A stretch of DNA of 40,626 nucleotides. It comes from Verrucomicrobiales bacterium. Lineage in GTDB: Bacteria; Verrucomicrobiota; Verrucomicrobiia; Limisphaerales; JAYPXF01. This document shows positions 32,546 to 40,626 of the stretch, piece after piece. Below the pieces are notes generated by a model. The model ran no database searches, was not told the DNA's origin, and saw nothing but the letters and a program-made list of their open reading frames with translations. Position 1 is the first letter of the stretch; each line of letters begins with the position of its first letter. The position numbers and the translations under genes are program-made. The DNA lies in the NCBI GenBank assembly GCA_002715965.1, contig PBAL01000021.1, forward strand, positions 49,880-90,505, written 5' to 3'.

Positions 32546-33163
32546 ATGTCCGCGAATCACCCAACGCCGGTCGAGCGTCCACAAAAAAACTTCCTGAAAC
32601 TGGTGGGCGAAGTCCTCGATCACGGAGGCCCCGGTTATCTTCAATTCGTCACCACCAACATCTGCGGCAATCGCGAGATCCCAATTCGATCCCAAGCAAC
32701 GCAAATCCGTCACCCTCGATGAGGCAAGAGAAGTCATCGGCATCAGCGTGCGCTACGCGGCCGAGCGCGGAATCCATCCCATGGTCTGCACCAACGGCGG
32801 ACTTTGGACGGAAAAAACATGCGCGCCCTCGTCGATGCCGGACTCAGCAGCGTCTTCATGTCCATCGACGCGCATGACATTTCCAAACACGAACCCAATC
32901 GAGGACTTAAAGACGTCTGCCAGAAAATAAAGCGCGCAAACGCGTTCTTCGCGAACGCAAGCATCCAATCCACTGCCAGCATCATCGCCAGCCGGATCAT
33001 TGAGGACTACGACAAACTCCCGCCCTTCCTTGAATCCCTCGGCTTCAAAAGCTGCACCTTCAGCTGCCCGCTCACCCACCTCGAATCCAGTTACCTCAGC
33101 TTCAGTGACAGCTCAACCGATGATTCCCACACCGCACAGAAATCGTTATCGTCCCATCGATGA
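32546..33163 (+). pseudogene. Radical SAM protein remnant with frameshifts and lost cluster motif
   Basis: Three pieces of one radical-SAM protein can be read in order. Frame A from ATG 32546 gives FLKLVGEVLDHGGPGYLQFV and TTNICG. The next piece, in another frame from about 32682, is QFDPKQRKSVTLDEAREVIG followed by ERGIHPMVCTNGGLWTEK. The last, back in the first frame from about 32810, is MRALVDAGLSSVFMSIDAHD and on to a stop at 33163. The expected CxxxCxxC loop should follow TNIC, but the sequence there jumps straight to QFDPK, so the iron-sulfur ligands are gone. With two frame changes as well, it cannot be active. Its stop overlaps the pdxA start (ATGA). Confidence 0.78.
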
Positions 33164-34158
33164 GCCGGCCACGCATAGCAGTGACCATGGGCGATCCCGC
33201 AGGGATCGGTCCGGAGGTTTGTCTGCATTTGCTGAAGAACGAGGCCACACTGAAGCAATGCGTGCCAATCATCTTTGGAGATGCCTCCGTCCTCCAAACC
33301 TGCGCAGACAAAACCGGGATACCGTTTGATGCGCAAACGTGGTCCTCAGAAACGTGGAAGAAATTCGACGCCGAAAACGGATCGCATGTCCTCGACCTTG
33401 GTCAAATCACGCCCGGGGAATTCAAGCCCGGAGAAGTGAACGCAAAGACCGGGCGAGCCGGTTACGAATACATCATCTCCGCAATCAATGCCGCATTGGA
33501 CAAGAGCATCGACGGCATCACCACCGCGCCGATAAACAAGGAGGCCTTGCGAGCGGCTGGTCTGAACTACCCTGGGCATACAGAGATTTTCGCCGAGCGC
33601 AGTGGCGCGAATCGCTCCTGCATGATGCTCACCTCCGATGAATTGACCTGCAGCTTTGTCACCGTTCACGTCGGTTATCACGAAGTGCCCCGATTGTTGA
33701 CGAAAGAACGTATCCTCGAAGTGATCGAATTGTCCGCGGAAGCAATGACCCGCATCCGCAATCGCAAAGCCAGATTGCTTGCCTGCGGACTGAATCCACA
33801 CGCGGGCGAAAACGGACTCTTCGGCAACCGCGAGGAAGAACTCATCATCCAGCCGGCACTGGAAGCCGCGCGATCAAAGGGCATCGACATCACCGGCCCG
33901 CTCCCACCCGACACGGCATTTCTTCCCGAACGACGTCGCGAGATCGATTGCTTCATCTGCATGTATCATGACCAGGGACACATCCCCCTGAAAGCACTGG
34001 CCTTCGACAAAGCGATCAACTGCACGCTCGGCCTGCCCATCATCCGCACCAGCGTCGATCATGGCACTGCCTGCGACATCGCCTGGCAGGGCAAGGCCAA
34101 TCCCAACAGCCTCTTCGAAGCAACCGCCCTGGCCGCAAGATGGGCGTCAGGCGACTGA
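33160..34158 (+). CDS. pdxA: 4-hydroxythreonine-4-phosphate dehydrogenase
   Basis: A 332-residue cytoplasmic metal-dependent dehydrogenase that oxidises 4-phosphohydroxy-threonine in the DXP-independent... that is, the deoxyxylulose-5-phosphate-dependent route to pyridoxal phosphate. Motifs are complete: VTMGDPAGIGPEV at the start, TTAPINKEALRAAG, YPGHTEIFAERSG with a metal His, GLNPHAGENGLFG with the second, and MYHDQGHIPLKALAF with the third, then GLPIIRTSVDHGTACDIAW. The ATG at 33160 overlaps the end of the radical-SAM relic, a trace of former translational coupling. The PdxA2 paralogue family is an alternative, but the motif spacing fits PdxA. Confidence 0.95.
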   Translation: MSRPRIAVTMGDPAGIGPEVCLHLLKNEATLKQCVPIIFGDASVLQTCADKTGIPFDAQTWSSETWKKFDAENGSHVLDLGQITPGEFKPGEVNAKTGRAGYEYIISAINAALDKSIDGITTAPINKEALRAAGLNYPGHTEIFAERSGANRSCMMLTSDELTCSFVTVHVGYHEVPRLLTKERILEVIELSAEAMTRIRNRKARLLACGLNPHAGENGLFGNREEELIIQPALEAARSKGIDITGPLPPDTAFLPERRREIDCFICMYHDQGHIPLKALAFDKAINCTLGLPIIRTSVDHGTACDIAWQGKANPNSLFEATALAARWASGD

Positions 34159-34182
34159 CAACAACAGCCAAGCTGGGCAGTC

Positions 34183-35241
34183 TCAGGGAAAGCTGTAGAT
34201 CAAACCAGCGGCCATCCCAATACCATCGCTGAGGTTGGTCTCGGCGGAGCGTGTGCGTCCTGTGTGTTCCAGCTTGCTTGTCAGCAGGTGGCGCGCTTCT
34301 CCAAACACACGCCAACGCTCTCCAATTCTGCGAGACACCTGGATCGAGTTGCACAACCCAAGCCAGAAGTGTTCATCGGAACTCCCGTCGTTCTGTCCGG
34401 TTGCCTGACCGGCAACGGCAATATCCTCGGAGTATTCCAATTTCGAATATCCAAACCCAAGCGAAAGACCGCTCTGAAGTCCGAGAGCCCACCTGTCGTT
34501 CGGTTGCCACATCAGACTTGGCGCGAGCCGAAGTCGGATCGCATGGAAATCTATCTGCCGATAGCCCGACACGGTAGCCGGCACATCGGCGATGGCTCGA
34601 GTTGGGTTACTGCCTATGAGAGGCGCCCCGGGCACGGTAGTGAAGGGCCCCTCGTACGGAGCCGCGCCCGGCGCCAATGTGACCCCACCCAGATTGAATG
34701 TGTCAGTCAGCAGATTTGCATCAGCGTCCGTAACCCCTTCAACCCTCCAGTTGAAGAACTGGTAACCGGCGGCCAGATCAAGATAAACGGACCACTTCTC
34801 GCGCTGTTTCCAATGATGGCGATAGAAGCCTTCCACACCGGGTCGAGGTTGGTTTTTCTGGCTGCTGGTGTAATCCCCACCATTCAACTCAACGCTGTGG
34901 AGGGACAATGTTCCCGCATCTGGTGCATTCATCACCTGGGCATCCTTGTGATAACCGAAGAACGACGTGAGAGGTTCTTCGCCGGGAATTAGAATTGGAT
35001 TTCCAGCCGAATTGACGCGATTGAAGCCGTTGTCATAAAAGCGATCAACCCGGCCATCTGCCGCCACGGCGGGCGTTGCGGGAGCAGCACCCGGATTCGT
35101 GGCACGATGGGCCTTGAACTCTGCGGTCGCATTCAGCCACACCGGCAGCCCAATACCGATTTTGTGGCGAGCACCAACCGGGACATTCTGCCCGTGGGTG
35201 GAACAGATCAGCGTTGAGGTCAACAGGATGAGGAAACTCGT
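34183..35241 (-). pseudogene. Outer-membrane beta-barrel gene lacking its 5' end
   Basis: About 346 residues of an outer-membrane barrel are intact: strands such as WSVYLDLAAGYQFFNWRVEG, RLRLAPSLMWQPNDRWALG and WRVFGEARHLLTSKL, and a final GMAAGLIYSF. The signal peptide is cut short. Reading back from the mature part gives FLILLTSTLICSTHGQ, but then an in-frame TGA (35242-35244), and no ATG or GTG lies between it and the body. The only start is a TTG at 35223, which leaves about eight residues of a signal. So the first few codons have been lost. It may still be translated poorly, so I list it as a likely pseudogene. It is divergent from another 5'-truncated gene. Confidence 0.6.
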
Positions 35242-36154
35242 TCACCCGCGCAACGGCCCCGTGCTCAACGATTGGCACCCTTCCCCCTACGCCTTCAATC
35301 ACGTTATCCTTCGCATCGAACCCACCAATACCCCGCCGATCTGCTGCGATCCCACGCTGAGTTACCAGCGCGGTTCGTTGCAGGAACTTCATTCGCCGGC
35401 CTTCGGCAAAGGACTCCTAATTCGCGAAGGCGAAACCAACCTGACCGTCATCCCCGGCAATCCCTCCCGCCACGGATACATCCAGTCCACCGAAACCATC
35501 ACCACACCATCCTTCAGCGAGCCCGCGCGATTCGAAGTGGAGATCGACGAAGCATTCGACGACGACGCGCAGAACTCAGGACGACGATGGAACACCCCGA
35601 TGTTCGCAGCCTGCATCTTCTTCCTCGCGTTCTGCATCCGCAGCCTGAAGCGTTGGACCCCGAACATCGACCCGGAACTGGCCTGGCCGCTGAAGTGGCC
35701 GCTCGTTTCGCTGTTGAACTATGGGCTGCTCGTCATCGGAATGGCCGCATCGTGCTGGACAGCCTACGAAATCCACGGGCCATCGTTCTTCCGAACCCCG
35801 GCATCAGTCACCTCCCGGCCTTCGCCGAACCTATTCTCACCTTCGACTTCTTCGCCCGCATGATCCTCTGGCCCCACGCGCTGACCGCCATAGCGCCGCT
35901 CTGGCGACATAAAGTCGAGGACTGCTCCCCGCCCGACGTTACTTCTACCTCCCACTGATCTACCTGCTGATCATCGGTATCCTGAGCACGAGCATTGAGA
36001 GCGAACACCACACCGACCGATTCTTGACGGAAGCCGCCATCATGCTCTGCCTGGTCATCATCGGCGTCCTGACAAACAGTCTGGCCATGCGGAAGAAACA
36101 TCCAAACAAAAGCATTTCCTCTGAAGACGGCAGTTGGGATAAGCTCCAGCAGTG
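35228..36154 (+). pseudogene. 5'-truncated, frameshifted DUF3857/transglutaminase-like membrane protein
   Basis: The first stretch (frame A, 35228 to about 35800) has WHPSPYAFNHVILRIEP, DPTLSYQRGSLQELHSPAFG and GLLIREGETNLTVIP, matching the end of a DUF3857/transglutaminase-like exported domain, then a membrane segment (PMFAACIFFLAFCIRSL) and another (SLLNYGLLVIGMAASCW). The chain then shifts to a second frame (SHLPAFAEPILTFDFFARM, to about 35910) and to a third from about 35937 (YFYLPLIYLLIIGILSTS), ending at the TGA 36152-36154 after EDGSWDKLQQ. The family normally has several hundred residues before this point, all absent here. Both frameshifts and the missing head make it non-functional. 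The stop overlaps the GTG of the next gene. Confidence 0.72.
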
Positions 36155-38809
36155 ATCCGACGCGTCGAACTGCTTTTGCTCCTGCTGGGCTGCATGTCCA
36201 GTGGGACGCTGCATGGTTCGACGTCCGACCACTGGGCGTTTCAGCAATGCGCTCGCCCCACACCACCCCGAATCAAGCAGGACCAATTCGTAAACAACGC
36301 AATCGATCGCTTCGTTATCGCCCGACTGGAGAAAAACAACATCAGACCATCACCTCGCGCATCGAAGCGCACCTTGATCCGGCGATTGAGCCTGGACCTG
36401 CTTGGGCTGACGCCAAGCCCGACTGAAGTCCGGGCCTTTGTGGAGGACGAATCACCCGAAGCATATCAAACCCTCGTGGACCAACTCCTCGCCTCGCCGC
36501 ACTTCGGTGAACGCTGGGGGAGGCATTGGCTGGATCTGGCCCGGTATGGCGACAGTGACGGCTATCTGGGTGACGGCTTGCGACCGCACGCGTGGGTCTT
36601 CCGCGACTGGGTGATCCAGGCGATCAACGCGGACATGCCATTCGATCAATTCACCCGCGAACAACTCGCGGGTGATCTCCTGCCAAATCCCAGCATCGAT
36701 CAACGCATCGCCGTTGGCTTCCATCGCAACACGCTCAAGAACACCGAGGCGGGAGCGGACCGCGAATTGAATCGAACCAAGGAAATCGTCGATCGCGTGA
36801 ACACCACCGGCACGGTCTGGCTCGGGCTGACGGTGGGTTGCGCCGAGTGCCACGACCACAAGCACGATCCAATTTCTCAGGAGGAGTTTTACCAGCTCTA
36901 TTCCTTCTTCAACAACACGGACGAGGTTACCCACTCCGCGCCGCAGTTGATCGAGATGACGCGCTATCGACTGCTCGCAGACGAATGGGATCGAAAGTTC
37001 AAGAGCCTGAATGCTCCGCTGGAGAAATTTGAGAAGGAGAAACTTCCGGCGCGCTTTTCGTCCTGGAGGAAAGCGCTCCAGCCCGCACCAAACAAGTGGA
37101 CTGTGATGAAGCCCGACCTCGTGACCGGTTTGAAAGGGATGAAGATAAAGGAAGACGGATCAGTGCTCGCGGATGGCAGCAACCTGAGCACCGTAACCAC
37201 CAGCGTGCATGCCTCGAACTCCCCTCCTCGAACGATAACCGCCGTTCGTCTGGAACTGTTCGGCGGCTATGGGTCCGGAACGGAGCGAGGTGGTGCAGTC
37301 GGTCGCGGCACTGGCGGGAAAGTGGTCGTATCCAGCCTCGCCTTCGCAGTAGTGCCACCAGGAACAAAAGGCTTAGGCCAACCAATCGAGTCCGTTGAAG
37401 CCAACGGTGGCGGGAACGCCAGGGGCGCCATGGATTCACGCACAAACGATGGCTGGACGATCACCAACGACGCGCGCCGCTACTACAGCGCGGTGTTCAA
37501 GTTGCGAAAGCCCGCCGAAGTTCCCCAAGGCTCGCGCCTGCTCTTCGCCATCCGCCAAAAGGAGGGCAAGTACAACACCATGCGTCATTTCCGCGTCTCG
37601 ATCACTGATGAAACCAATGCCGTTCCAACCAATTATCCGGATGAACTGTCCTACCTTGCAGCGGCTGAGAATTTCAAACACGTCGCCAAGGATTGGCAGC
37701 GCCTGCAGCTTCACTATTGCCAATCGGACGAAGATTGGATCCGCCTCCGCAAGCCGGTTGAGTATCACCTGAGCAAGCGTCCATCCAGGCCCACTACCCG
37801 GGCGCAATCCATGAGCGAACGCGGCAAGGATCGCCGAAGCTCGTTCATTCATGTTCGCGGTGATTACGCGCGACCCGGAACAGAAGTACAGACCGACACA
37901 CCATCCGTCCTTCATGCCTTCCGCGCACGGGGCAAAGAAGCGGACCGCCTTGACCTCGCGAACTGGCTCATGCGGAAGGATAACCCCGTCACCGCACGCG
38001 TGACAGCGAACCGAATCTGGCAGCGATTGTTTGGCGTCGGCTTGATCGCTTCTTCCGACGATTTCGGAACCAAGGGCGATCGACCGTCACACCCGAAACT
38101 GCTCGACTGGCTGGCCAGTGATCTCATCGCACGCAACTGGAGCCGCAAGGCGATCATCCGAGAGATCGTCATGTCCGCGACCTATCAACAGTCTTCCGCA
38201 AACCGGCTGGAACTGGCCAACCACCCCACCGGCAACCGTCTGCTCTGGCGCCAGAACAGCTTTCGCCTCAGCGCCGAAGCCATTCGCGACGTGCACCTTG
38301 TTGCGAGCGGACTTCACGACGCGACCATCGGCGGCCCGGGAATTCGGCCGCCCTTGCCTGCGTTCGTGACCGAAGTCGGCCGTAGTGTGAAATGGCCGGT
38401 CAGCGAAGGAGGCGAACGTTATCGGCGCGGCATGTACATCTTTTTCAAACGCACCGTTCCCTATCCGATGCTGATCAGTTTCGACGCGCCGGATTCCAGT
38501 GTCAGTTGCAGTCGGCGTGAGCGATCCAACTCGCCCTTGCAGGCACTGACATTGTTGAACGATCCCGTGTTCTTTGAATGCGCCGAAGTGCTAGGAAAAC
38601 AGTTCATTGGCAAGGAACCCTCGTCCGCCATCCAGGAAATGTTTCACCGTTGCGTTGGACGAATTGCGAGCAAACAGGAACTGCATGCACTGACCCGAGC
38701 GCATCGCGAACTCGCTTCATTGAATTCGAGAGACGCGAAGTCAATCCACCCCATGATCGGCATTGCCCGAATCATCATGAACCTTGATGAATTCATCACC
38801 CGTGACTGA
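36152..38809 (+). CDS. DUF1549/DUF1553 (PSCyt2/PSD1) protein, second copy
   Basis: An 885-residue exported protein starting at a GTG that overlaps the previous stop (GTGA). The N-terminus is a hydrophobic run ending in LLGC (Cys 14), a possible lipobox. DUF1549 follows with LIRRLSLDLLGLTPSPTEV, HFGERWGRHWLDLARYGDSD and the CXXCH GCAECHDHKHDPI near residue 230. A central beta-rich insert (about 330-430, RTITAVRLELFGGYGSG) may bind a ligand. DUF1553 holds DLANWLMRKDNPVTARVTAN, PSHPKLLDWLASD and the final MNLDEFITRD. Unlike the left copy, it has no PSCyt1 haem domain and no coiled coil. It is coupled to the DUF1501 gene behind it. Confidence 0.92.
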   Translation: MIRRVELLLLLLGCMSSGTLHGSTSDHWAFQQCARPTPPRIKQDQFVNNAIDRFVIARLEKNNIRPSPRASKRTLIRRLSLDLLGLTPSPTEVRAFVEDESPEAYQTLVDQLLASPHFGERWGRHWLDLARYGDSDGYLGDGLRPHAWVFRDWVIQAINADMPFDQFTREQLAGDLLPNPSIDQRIAVGFHRNTLKNTEAGADRELNRTKEIVDRVNTTGTVWLGLTVGCAECHDHKHDPISQEEFYQLYSFFNNTDEVTHSAPQLIEMTRYRLLADEWDRKFKSLNAPLEKFEKEKLPARFSSWRKALQPAPNKWTVMKPDLVTGLKGMKIKEDGSVLADGSNLSTVTTSVHASNSPPRTITAVRLELFGGYGSGTERGGAVGRGTGGKVVVSSLAFAVVPPGTKGLGQPIESVEANGGGNARGAMDSRTNDGWTITNDARRYYSAVFKLRKPAEVPQGSRLLFAIRQKEGKYNTMRHFRVSITDETNAVPTNYPDELSYLAAAENFKHVAKDWQRLQLHYCQSDEDWIRLRKPVEYHLSKRPSRPTTRAQSMSERGKDRRSSFIHVRGDYARPGTEVQTDTPSVLHAFRARGKEADRLDLANWLMRKDNPVTARVTANRIWQRLFGVGLIASSDDFGTKGDRPSHPKLLDWLASDLIARNWSRKAIIREIVMSATYQQSSANRLELANHPTGNRLLWRQNSFRLSAEAIRDVHLVASGLHDATIGGPGIRPPLPAFVTEVGRSVKWPVSEGGERYRRGMYIFFKRTVPYPMLISFDAPDSSVSCSRRERSNSPLQALTLLNDPVFFECAEVLGKQFIGKEPSSAIQEMFHRCVGRIASKQELHALTRAHRELASLNSRDAKSIHPMIGIARIIMNLDEFITRD

Positions 38810-40244
38810 GTCGGCGCACAACCTGAACCGACGTGACTTCATCGCCGGCAACGCGAGTGGATTGGGCACGCTCGCGTTGGCTTCATTGCTCGGGCGTGAT
38901 GGTCTTCTCGCCGATGAAGCGAACCAGCACCGGCCCAAGGCGAAGAACTGCATTTACTTCTTCATGGAAGGCGGTCCGAGTCACATGGACCTCTTCGACC
39001 CCAAACCAGAGCTGAACAAACTCGACGGGCACCCCCTGCCGGACTCCCTGCTTGAGGACGTGAAGTTCGCGTTTATCCAGAAGGAGAGCGCGCGCCTCAT
39101 GGGCTCACCACGGACCTTCGACAAGTACGGCCAGTGCGGGATGGACCTCTCGGATTTCCTTCCGCACCTGAGCACCTGCGTCGACGACATTGCCTTCGTG
39201 CGTTCGATGAAGACGGACCAGTTCAATCACCTGCCCGGACAATTGCGCATGCTGACCGGTTCACCATTCCGCGGTTGGCCGACGCTGGGCTCTTGGTTGA
39301 ATTACGGTTTGGGAAGCGAGTCCGAAAACCTTCCCGGTTATGTCGCGATGGTGAACCTCGGCCGTGGCCTGCCCGGTGGCGCGGCAAGTTGGTCCAGCGG
39401 CTTTCTTCCATCGAGCCACTCGGGTTCGCTCTTTCGCAACCAGGGCAGCCCCGTGCTGAACCTCGCCAATCCCCCGGGCGTGAGTGATGACGCAGCACGC
39501 AGCAGTCTTGAAGCCGTCAACGAACTCAACCGGATGCGCTACACCGATAAGGGACACGAGGAAATCGCGAGCCGCATCAAGGCCTATGAGCTGGCCTATC
39601 GCATGCAGTCTTCGGCGCCTGAACTTCTCGATCTCTCCGGCGAAAGCCAGGCGACCCTGAAGGCGTACGGATTAAACCGAGAAGAAGTCACCAACACCGG
39701 CAAGCCCGGAGGCCCCGGCTTCTTCAGATCCTTCGCCCGCAACTGCCTGCTCGCGCGCCGCATGGTCGAACGTGGCGTGCGCTTCGTGACCTTGTTCCTG
39801 TCCACCTGGGATCATCACAGCTCACTGGACAAGGACCTTGCCTACAACTGCAGGATTTCCGATCAACCCGTAGCCGCGCTGTTGAAAGACCTCAAGGCGC
39901 GTGGACTCCTCGATGACACGCTCGTCGTCTGGGGAGGCGAATTCGGCCGCACTCCACTCGGCGAAAACCGCGTCAACTTCAGCACCATCACCGGACGCGA
40001 TCATCATCCGTACGCCTTCACGAAATGGCTGGCTGGTGGAGGAATCAAAGGCGGCCAAATCATCGGCGAAACAGATGAAGTCGGCTGGAACGCGGAAACC
40101 GATGTCGTGGATGTCCACGACCTGCACGCAACCATCCTCCATCTCTTCGGCTTCGATCACACCAAGCTCACCTATCGCTTCCAGGGACGCGACTTCCGCC
40201 TGACCGATGTGCACGGCCACGTAGTCCAAAAGCTCCTTGCATAG
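38787..40244 (+). CDS. DUF1501 family exported protein, second copy
   Basis: A 485-residue DUF1501 protein. The ATG at 38787 overlaps the DUF1549/DUF1553 gene by 23 bases; a GTG at 38802 (8-base overlap) is an equally good start and both leave the twin-arginine signal intact (NLNRRDFIAGNASG, residues 13-26). Family motifs are FFMEGGPSHMDLFDPKPEL, DTLVVWGGEFGRTPLGEN, TGRDHHPYAFTKWLAGGG and DVHDLHATILHLFGF. It differs from the left copy by a longer loop around GGAASWSSGFLPSSHSGS. The order and overlap with its partner repeat those of the left pair, so the two proteins probably act together outside the cytoplasm. Confidence 0.93.
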   Translation: MNSSPVTESAHNLNRRDFIAGNASGLGTLALASLLGRDGLLADEANQHRPKAKNCIYFFMEGGPSHMDLFDPKPELNKLDGHPLPDSLLEDVKFAFIQKESARLMGSPRTFDKYGQCGMDLSDFLPHLSTCVDDIAFVRSMKTDQFNHLPGQLRMLTGSPFRGWPTLGSWLNYGLGSESENLPGYVAMVNLGRGLPGGAASWSSGFLPSSHSGSLFRNQGSPVLNLANPPGVSDDAARSSLEAVNELNRMRYTDKGHEEIASRIKAYELAYRMQSSAPELLDLSGESQATLKAYGLNREEVTNTGKPGGPGFFRSFARNCLLARRMVERGVRFVTLFLSTWDHHSSLDKDLAYNCRISDQPVAALLKDLKARGLLDDTLVVWGGEFGRTPLGENRVNFSTITGRDHHPYAFTKWLAGGGIKGGQIIGETDEVGWNAETDVVDVHDLHATILHLFGFDHTKLTYRFQGRDFRLTDVHGHVVQKLLA

Positions 40245-40626
40245 ATGGAAGATTCGGATGCGTTCCGAATTATTGCGTGCTCAGTTCGCCGAAGTTCAAT
40301 CGGCAATCACCTCGGTCTTGTTTGGGCGAAGTGAATGGACCGGACCTTGACCCAATCGCCGTCGCTACCGGCAGGAATCGGGTCAAGACGGATACGCGTG
40401 ATTGCATCTCGATAGCTTGCTGCCAACGACGGGTTGATCTTTTACTGGCGGAATTGTTCGTCCCCGCCGATCAAGAAAGACCTTGTTGCCTCATAAGTAA
40501 ATGACACCCAAGAAGGTTCGGTTGAGGTGGTTCGTTCACTCATAAGTCATGACACCGTGGGTTGTTTTCTTTTCTGCTTAGCTTTTGCCGCCCCGGAACT
40601 GAGTCGGCGACTCTTCAGCAATCGCT
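40245..40626. other. Right-end stretch without an intact gene
   Basis: No complete gene is visible after the DUF1501 stop. On the minus strand 40307-40439 is open and encodes RDAITRIRLDPIPAGSDGDW then VKVRSIHFAQ, which reads like the last part of a carbohydrate-binding or glycosidase-associated domain. A TAA lies at 40442-40444 just upstream in that frame, and the frame beyond still looks protein-like (FLIGGDEQFRQ), which suggests a decayed gene. Near-direct repeats follow at 40490-40508 and 40539-40556. The identity of the relic is an impression only. Confidence 0.35.
40490..40556. repeat. Pair of direct repeats, possible transposon-end sites
   Basis: CTCATAAGTAAATGACACC (40490-40508) and CTCATAAGTCATGACACC (40539-40556) differ by one inserted base and one substitution. 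Two subterminal copies about 49 bases apart, ending in a TGACACC/GGTGTCA sequence, recall the transposase-binding ends of some insertion sequences. No transposase gene is in the window. Confidence 0.45.

Noticed and set aside
40277..40504. 75-codon plus-strand frame at the right edge
   Set aside because: No motif, and it runs opposite a more protein-like minus-strand relic.

Overview
The window looks like a chromosomal piece of a Verrucomicrobiota bacterium, perhaps the Pedosphaera/Limisphaerales side; this placement is inferred. It rests on two planctomycete/verrucomicrobial PSCyt (DUF1549/DUF1553) plus DUF1501 pairs, a Tat-exported Gfo/Idh/MocA oxidoreductase, a truncated verrucomicrobial-style pseudopilin, and Gram-negative envelope genes (Kdo transferase, Wza/Wzc, beta-barrels, lipoproteins). 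Base composition is moderately GC-rich and even. No rRNA, tRNA, CRISPR array, phage block or intact insertion sequence was seen.

Layout. 1-4.9 kb: a DUF1549/DUF1553 c-type cytochrome protein and its DUF1501 partner on the minus strand, divergent from a DeoR-family regulator. 5.0-7.6 kb: a broken pseudopilin, then exonuclease III, an SGNH esterase and an FMN reductase on the minus strand. 7.6-10.3 kb: a strong palindrome, the Gfo/Idh/MocA gene with a clear terminator, a MITE-like inverted repeat and a histidine-kinase remnant. 10.3-11.8 kb: an SLC13-type transporter. 11.9-16.0 kb: a compact minus-strand biosynthetic run, hisF-hisI-membrane protein-trpE-sugar isomerase, with overlapping or abutting genes. 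16.1-16.7 kb: a small basic AT-hook protein with a possible winged-helix C-terminus. 16.9-21.0 kb: a plus-strand envelope run of a glycine-zipper protein and four lipoproteins (LpoB-like, COG3014-like, YcfL-like and one unassigned). 21.1-23.7 kb: a gene of unknown function divergent from an enolase-superfamily enzyme.

23.7-31.4 kb is a surface-polysaccharide region: an O-antigen ligase/polymerase on the plus strand, then on the minus strand waaA, an Ala/Gly-rich exported protein, an outer-membrane barrel, Wza and the tyrosine kinase/co-polymerase Wzc. 31.5-34.2 kb: a zinc-ribbon Ser/Thr kinase, a wrecked radical-SAM gene and pdxA. 34.2-36.2 kb: a beta-barrel gene and a frameshifted DUF3857-type membrane gene, divergent and both lacking their 5' ends, as if one deletion removed the space between them. 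36.2-40.2 kb: the second DUF1549/DUF1553-DUF1501 pair. 40.2-40.6 kb: a small minus-strand remnant and two direct repeats.

The main points of interest are (1) the lipoprotein run, which extends the proteobacterial LpoB/COG3014/YcfL neighbourhood with extra members; (2) two architecturally different PSCyt-DUF1501 pairs, one facing a DeoR regulator; (3) the AT-hook nucleoid-like protein; and (4) at least four decayed genes among intact ones, with a datable-looking deletion junction near 35.24 kb. Functions are family-level assignments from reading motifs; no database search was run.
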